A DNA stretch of 64,000 bases from Deuterostichococcus epilithicus (taxonomy: Eukaryota; Chlorophyta; Trebouxiophyceae; Prasiolales; Stichococcaceae). The translations under genes were made by a program, and so were the position numbers. Where the stretch lies: assembly GCA_033439295.1 (NCBI GenBank), contig JAVTLE010000021.1, forward strand, positions 1,054,009 through 1,118,008, given 5' to 3'. Below the pieces are notes generated by a model that saw only the letters and a program-made list of their open reading frames with translations, was not told where the DNA came from and searched no databases. Of this stretch, positions 59,801 to 64,000 are shown one piece after another. Within the stretch, counting starts at the first letter, position 1. Every line of letters starts with the position of its first letter.

Positions 59801-62800
59801 TTTGCTGACCTGGTGTCAGTGACAGTAGGCTGCCAGAGAGGCACATGCCGCTGCTTTTATGCTGGCGAGATGGTGTGCGTTTTGTAACATCACGACAGTC
59901 ACTGCCAAAAGAGGCGAGGATCGCCTGCTGGATCGTCCTGCACTTGGACGACGTGCATGCAGCCAGCCAGCTATTTGCTGTCTGCCAGAGGCGTAAGATT
60001 GGTAATACTAGTACGATCATAGTAGGATCTGCAGAGTGAGCTGGCATCTGTTACTAAGCGCTGAGCTAGGTGCAGAGCAAGTGCTGATGCCGGAGTCAGC
60101 CGGGATCTCCTGGTCACGACGTGTACATACGCTGTGCCGGTATAACTTCTCAGTTGGACTGCCGTGACTGCAGCCCGAGAATTGAGCAGGGTCCCATTGG
60201 CAGAGGACAGTACCAGCGACGGCACCAGCAAAGAAAATCTTCCGCAGCATGACAAGGTCAAGATGCCCGTGAAGCCAGGAGCACGGGTAATGCCAGCTTG
60301 CCGTGTTGAGGTTGCTCCTGATTGGCCACCATAAACGGTTGGCTTGGTATCCACCTTGCCGCTGTCCCATGCTATGCACCACAGCTGAAGAATAGCGCGG
60401 CAGCATCAGCCGTGCCGAACCATTCGAGCATCTGATCCCATGCACGACACTCAAGGACCATTGAGAGCGAGACGCACCTGTTAATTCTCACATGTGGCGC
60501 CGCCAGCCCCATGCCATACGACTGCTGGCGGCGCCGTTGGGGCAGCAGGCACGACACCATGGCAGGCTGCTGGCGCGGCGAGCAAGCACGAGCATCGGCT
60601 TTGCGACACGGATGGATATGGGGCGCACCCCGAGCGACTCGCGCATGTGGGCATTCTCGATGTCCTGCCACCGGAAGCCGACGGAGCAGCAGCCGCGGAA
60701 GGTGCCATGCCGCTCGTACTCGTCCAGGAAGTGGCGCACTATGACGTCCGGGATGACATACCTGCACACGTTCAAGTTCTCCAAATCAATGTGGATACAA
60801 GTTCCCTATATGGAAACACTCAAGAGCGGGCACTGCCTCTGCCCTGGTTTAGGGTCTCAGGGGATCTGCCGTCCAACCACTGAAGCCTCGGCGAATGTCT
60901 GGGGACTGGCGGCCGAACAAGTGAGGCAGGGGCACTGCTGGAGTCTGGGCAGTGCCGTCCAGCCGGAGGCGCTTGTGCATCGGATGTCAGGTGGGCTCGC
61001 AGGGGTTTGCAGTGCTCACCCCACGTTGTCAGCCATGGCGAGCTTCGAGAAGGCAACGCCTGCTACGAGCCCCTTCTGCAGGCTGGAGAAGGCCGGGCCG
61101 CCCGAGTTCCCTGGGTTGATTGCCGCGTCGATCTGCAGCAGCAAGCAGACGAGGCGCCCAGTGAGCCGTTCACCGATGGTCACAGACACCAGTCATCCCC
61201 TGTGCGTCAGCACAGGGCTGCATGGCGGGCCCGCCGTCTGACGCCCCGCTGCGGCCTACAGGAAACACTCGAATCCAGCGACTGAACACCTGAGGAGCAC
61301 CCGCACACATCCCGCGCGGTGCCGCAGGGTTGTGCGCCTGCCCGGCTGGCGCTGGGGCACCTCACCTGTATACCCAGGAGCTTGTTGCCGGCATGCGCGT
61401 AGCGCGTCATGACCACCCGCGACACGATGCCCTTCGTGATGCTCAGGCTGTCGCCGCCGAGCGGGTAGCTGCAGGCGGAACACAACAGCAGCAACGTCAG
61501 CGCTGTGCTCCAAGATGCTGGTGCAAGTGCTTGCTGCCTGGCGCCTGCCGCGCAGCTGAACCACCTGCCGCGCTTGCTGAGGATATTGCCTGGCGGCATG
61601 GAGGCCTCATTGGCACGCGCAAGCCAAGGAAGGACACGGGCCATTGGCTGTTGCCAGGAAGGTCCGGGCGGGTTCGGCGTCAGATCCGACAACCAAGAGC
61701 CGCAAGCAGGGCGCCGCACCCGGTGACCAGGATCTCGTCCTGCAGCTCCGGCACGGACACAAAGGTGAGCGCCTGCATGTCGTCGGCCCAGAAGCCAGAG
61801 TCCTCCACCTGCACGTGCAGGAAGAGAAAGTCCGAGTCAGTTTGCAAGCTCAATTGCCAGCTAGTAGGCGGCCGCAGGTGAGGCATACGCCTGGACACGC
61901 CAGATTCTTGTGTCTTGTGTCTTGTGTCTTGGACGCATGAGAGTGACTGCTGTGGATCACTCGCTCGAAGCTTCAGGCCATGCGGCTGTGTCTGGTTCGA
62001 GTCTGCCATGCTGCTCAGGTGACGCCTCACCGTCAGCAGCGCCAGGTCGCAGATCTTGCCCTGGCACAGCACCCGCGCACGCCACTTTTTTGGGTTGCCT
62101 GGCCGCCGCACGTGCACCGTATTTGCGCTGGAGATCTGCAAGGAGACAGCGACTGAGTGAGCTTGACTCCTGGGGCGACCCAGAGAATCTGTATTTTGCG
62201 CATGCGCCTTTCCATCTGCACGTATTCATGCCAGCTGTCTGTTCACCACTGTGCGCATCATCCGTCAAGAGCTGAGACTTCATCACACATGCACCTTGCA
62301 GTCCTTCTTGAACCTTAAGCTGCAGCCTTTCCGCACCACATGAGCATTGGTGACGATGTGGCGCTTGACGGTGTCCACCACAAATGCCGAGCCGGTTTGG
62401 CTGCGCTGCGGCCGCATCTGCCATGGCTGCGCGTAGTTGGGGTCGCTCCGCATCACGAAAACTGCAGGCACGTCACCATTGCTGTCAACACGTGGGCGTC
62501 GTGCCAGCAGGCTGGTGCGCTTGTAAAAACCTGCGCTGTGGGGCTGCCGCTGCAACATCGGGATCTTGCGATGCAAACAGCTGCTGATTGACCTCCCTGA
62601 CAGGCTGAATCCGCATAGCTCAGACGGTGACACCCATATCTGACAAGCACAGACGAAACGCCTACCTTTCAGCACCGAGCGCAGCGCCGTCGACCGCGCC
62701 GCAGGAACCAGCTTGCTGACATCGCTCTCGGTGGCGGTGGTCCTTGCGCGCTTTGCGAGTGGCTCATCCTGCCTGTCGTCTTTGGCAAGCTGGCGTTCTG

Positions 62801-62813
62801 GTGTTGCATCCAT
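56830..62813 (-). CDS. DEG9-like nuclear/nucleolar Deg protease
   Basis: HtrA-family serine protease of the plant DEG9 group. Exons in transcript order: 62666-62813, 62295-62461, 62031-62135, 61720-61808, 61366-61468, 61020-61132, 60629-60761, 59485-59556, 59042-59156, 58768-58826, 58001-58124, 57445-57641, 56830-57066, giving 553 residues. The N-terminus has a bipartite basic signal (AKDDRQDEPLAKRAR) and no transit peptide. The triad is His90 (HIVTNAHVV), Asp135 (KICDLALLT) and Ser214 (AAINPGNSGGPAF). Further DEG9 marks: FVMRSDPNYAQPWQ, YPLGGDSLSITKGIVSRVV, GYVIPDVIVRHFLDEYERHG, DPLAPAASVLKVNDVVLEVE, CVPSYFICGGLVMLPLTIPY and VRCLAFNGTPLRNLAHLARL. Two PDZ regions follow the protease domain. 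The intron between exons 60629-60761 and 59485-59556 is the longest (about 1.07 kb). Confidence 0.94.
59213..59274 (-). other. degenerate copy of a DEG9 exon start inside the preceding intron
   Basis: Read on the minus strand this starts with an AG and GTGAATG, then GGTGGAGCTGGCGGTGG, a GTGCC and GGCACTATCG. The same order and spacing occur at the start of the true exon 59042-59156 (GTGAATGATGTGGTGCTGG, GTGCC, GGCACCATCG). It has indels and runs into a stop, so it looks like a decayed tandem duplicate. Confidence 0.45.
59389..59403. repeat. 15-base cytosine run in a DEG9 intron
   Basis: An uninterrupted run of 15 C residues. The exact length is prone to sequencing error. It is intronic, so it has no effect on the protein model. 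Confidence 0.8.
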
Positions 62814-63314
62814 GAAGCTAGAGCACGCTGCGCGCTCACGATCTGGGCGAATGCCTCTGCCAATCCATGCGGACCGCCTTGCAGCGACCCTATTCGGGCT
62901 CTGACCAGATCCTCGTTTCACATTCGAGAAACATACACGAGATGGGCTGCCAGTGACGCGCAGGGTCGGGCTTCTCCGACGATTCAAGCTCAAGGGCCGT
63001 CCTGCTGTTCCGACACCGATCGATGCAGCCGATGCGAGCAAATCACGACTGATAGCTGTGGTTGACAAGAAAACGACAGGCATACGGGGCGGTGCAAACT
63101 GCCCGTGTGGAGCACCATACAGAACAGCTCAGCATGCATGCATGCTGCGTGATCCACAGCTATCGCTGATACGCGCGGATGAGACAGCGACATTATCTGC
63201 TTTCGCACCTGTTCGGAATGCTCCTGAGCTCGTTCTATCGGCGACGCTGTGGCTCTGCTCACCTTGAGGCGGCCTCAATTCCTGTAAGCAACCTCACCAG
63301 AATTCCTACGTCCG
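62814..63314. promoter_or_regulatory. divergent promoter region, DEG9-like / VMS1, with heat-shock-like motif
   Basis: 501 bp between head-to-head starts. TTCGAGAA at 62923-62930 fits the two-unit core of a heat-shock element (TTCnnGAA), 110 bp from the DEG9 start. Both genes belong to protein quality control, but a single two-unit match is weak. Confidence 0.35.
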
Positions 63315-64000
63315 ATGCCTGTGGTGCTGGGCTCGATATACGAGCTGCCTGAGAGCTTTTTCCAGTCACTGAAGCCGATTGGTGCCGCCTCGAGCACACC
63401 AGCGCCAGCAGAACAGCCAGCGGAAGAGAGGCGCGCCCCTGCCTGGCATGCACATGCATGAACAACACTGCAGTCTGGTGCTGAGCTGGGCTGGACCTGA
63501 CGCTGAGCACAATCACGTGCTTTCGCAGGGCTCCACCGCCAGCAGGTGGGGCACAGAGTGTTGGACAGGGCGCAGGCGCGACAGCGGCTGCGGGGGCTGC
63601 AGCCCCTGTCAGCACCTGCTTCGCATGCGGCCTCGACGGCGATGAGGCCGGCAGCTTTGCCAACCAGGCGGAGTGGCGCGAGCACTTCAAGTCCGACTGG
63701 CACCGTGTCAATGTCAAGCGGCGCCTTGGCGGCAGGCCGCCTCTGACAGAGCCGCAGTTCGAGCAGCTCGTCAGCAGAGAAGACGATGTGAGATCTTTCG
63801 CAGCTGCCTGCCGAGCGTCACGACTTGCAAGCGCACATACGGCTGCCCGCAGCAACGTTTTCTCCTTCTGTCTGACTTCACCAACACACGCTGTCGCGGT
63901 GGCGCAAGGGCCCATCTTGCGCATGCAGGTGTCCAGCATCTCCGGGTCGTCGTCAGACGAGGACGAAGACGCGGCAGGTCAGCAGGGCGGCGTGCGCGAG
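63315..64000 (+). CDS. VMS1: VMS1/ANKZF1-type peptidyl-tRNA endonuclease (3' partial)
   Basis: Ribosome-associated quality-control factor that releases nascent chains from stalled 60S subunits and acts at mitochondria. Only the N-terminal part is present. Exons 63315-63430, 63529-63787 and 63928->64000 give about 149 residues. The protein begins MPVVLGSIYELPESFFQSL, then a Pro/Ala/Gly-rich linker. A zinc finger follows (TCFACGLDGDEAGSFANQAE, then WREHFKSDWHRVNVKRRL), whose C-x2-C and H-x5-H spacing and DWHRxNxKxRL motif are diagnostic of VMS1/ANKZF1. Next are PLTEPQFEQL and an acidic SSISGSSSDEDED, also conserved. Intron 1 needs a GC donor (AGAG then GCGCGC) to keep frame, which lowers certainty at that junction. 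The catalytic VLRF1 domain lies beyond the window. Confidence 0.88.

Overview
This is nuclear DNA of a GC-rich, intron-rich green alga (Chlorophyta; a trebouxiophyte or related coccoid alga fits best). The evidence is a plant-type APS reductase carrying a C-terminal thioredoxin-like domain, a FOX1-type six-domain multicopper ferroxidase, a lumenal DEG1 protease and a lumenal pentapeptide protein with transit peptides, plant-like APC13 and DEG9 proteins, and short introns (roughly 100-650 bp) that end in CTGCAG-like acceptors. No bacterial-style operons, transposons, tRNA or rRNA genes or CRISPR arrays were seen. I rebuilt every gene model by hand from splice sites, phase consistency and homology remembered from the families; no alignment software was used.

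Layout: UTP13/TBL3 (+, 5' end missing), U1-70K (-), mitochondrial bL21m (+), APS reductase (+), multicopper ferroxidase (+), lumenal pentapeptide protein (+), MATE transporter (-), unknown 593-aa protein (-), DEG1 protease (+), APC13 (-), NAD(P)H-hydrate epimerase (+), CAF1 deadenylase (-), CK2 alpha (+), DCC/DUF393 thiol oxidoreductase (-), A-type-like cyclin (+), DEG9-like protease (-), VMS1/ANKZF1 (+, 3' end missing). From 34 kb onward the genes alternate strand strictly, so they form head-to-head pairs that share 400-700 bp promoters.

The genes are mostly housekeeping: rRNA processing and splicing (UTP13, U1-70K), mRNA decay (CAF1), cell cycle (APC13, cyclin, CK2), organelle translation (bL21m), sulfur and iron assimilation (APR, ferroxidase), metabolite repair (NAXE), export (MATE) and proteostasis (DEG1, DEG9, VMS1). 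They do not form one pathway.

The most unusual points are: seven GC-AG introns among about 153 modelled ones, three sharing the donor GCGCGC; a ferroxidase whose copper ligands imply a circular permutation relative to human ceruloplasmin; an APS reductase whose redox motif reads CQFS instead of CPFC; the catalytic CPLC motif of a DCC protein carried on a 26-nt exon; a run of frame-neutral exons building the Arg-rich tail of U1-70K; and apparent degenerate exon copies inside introns of CK2 alpha and DEG9.
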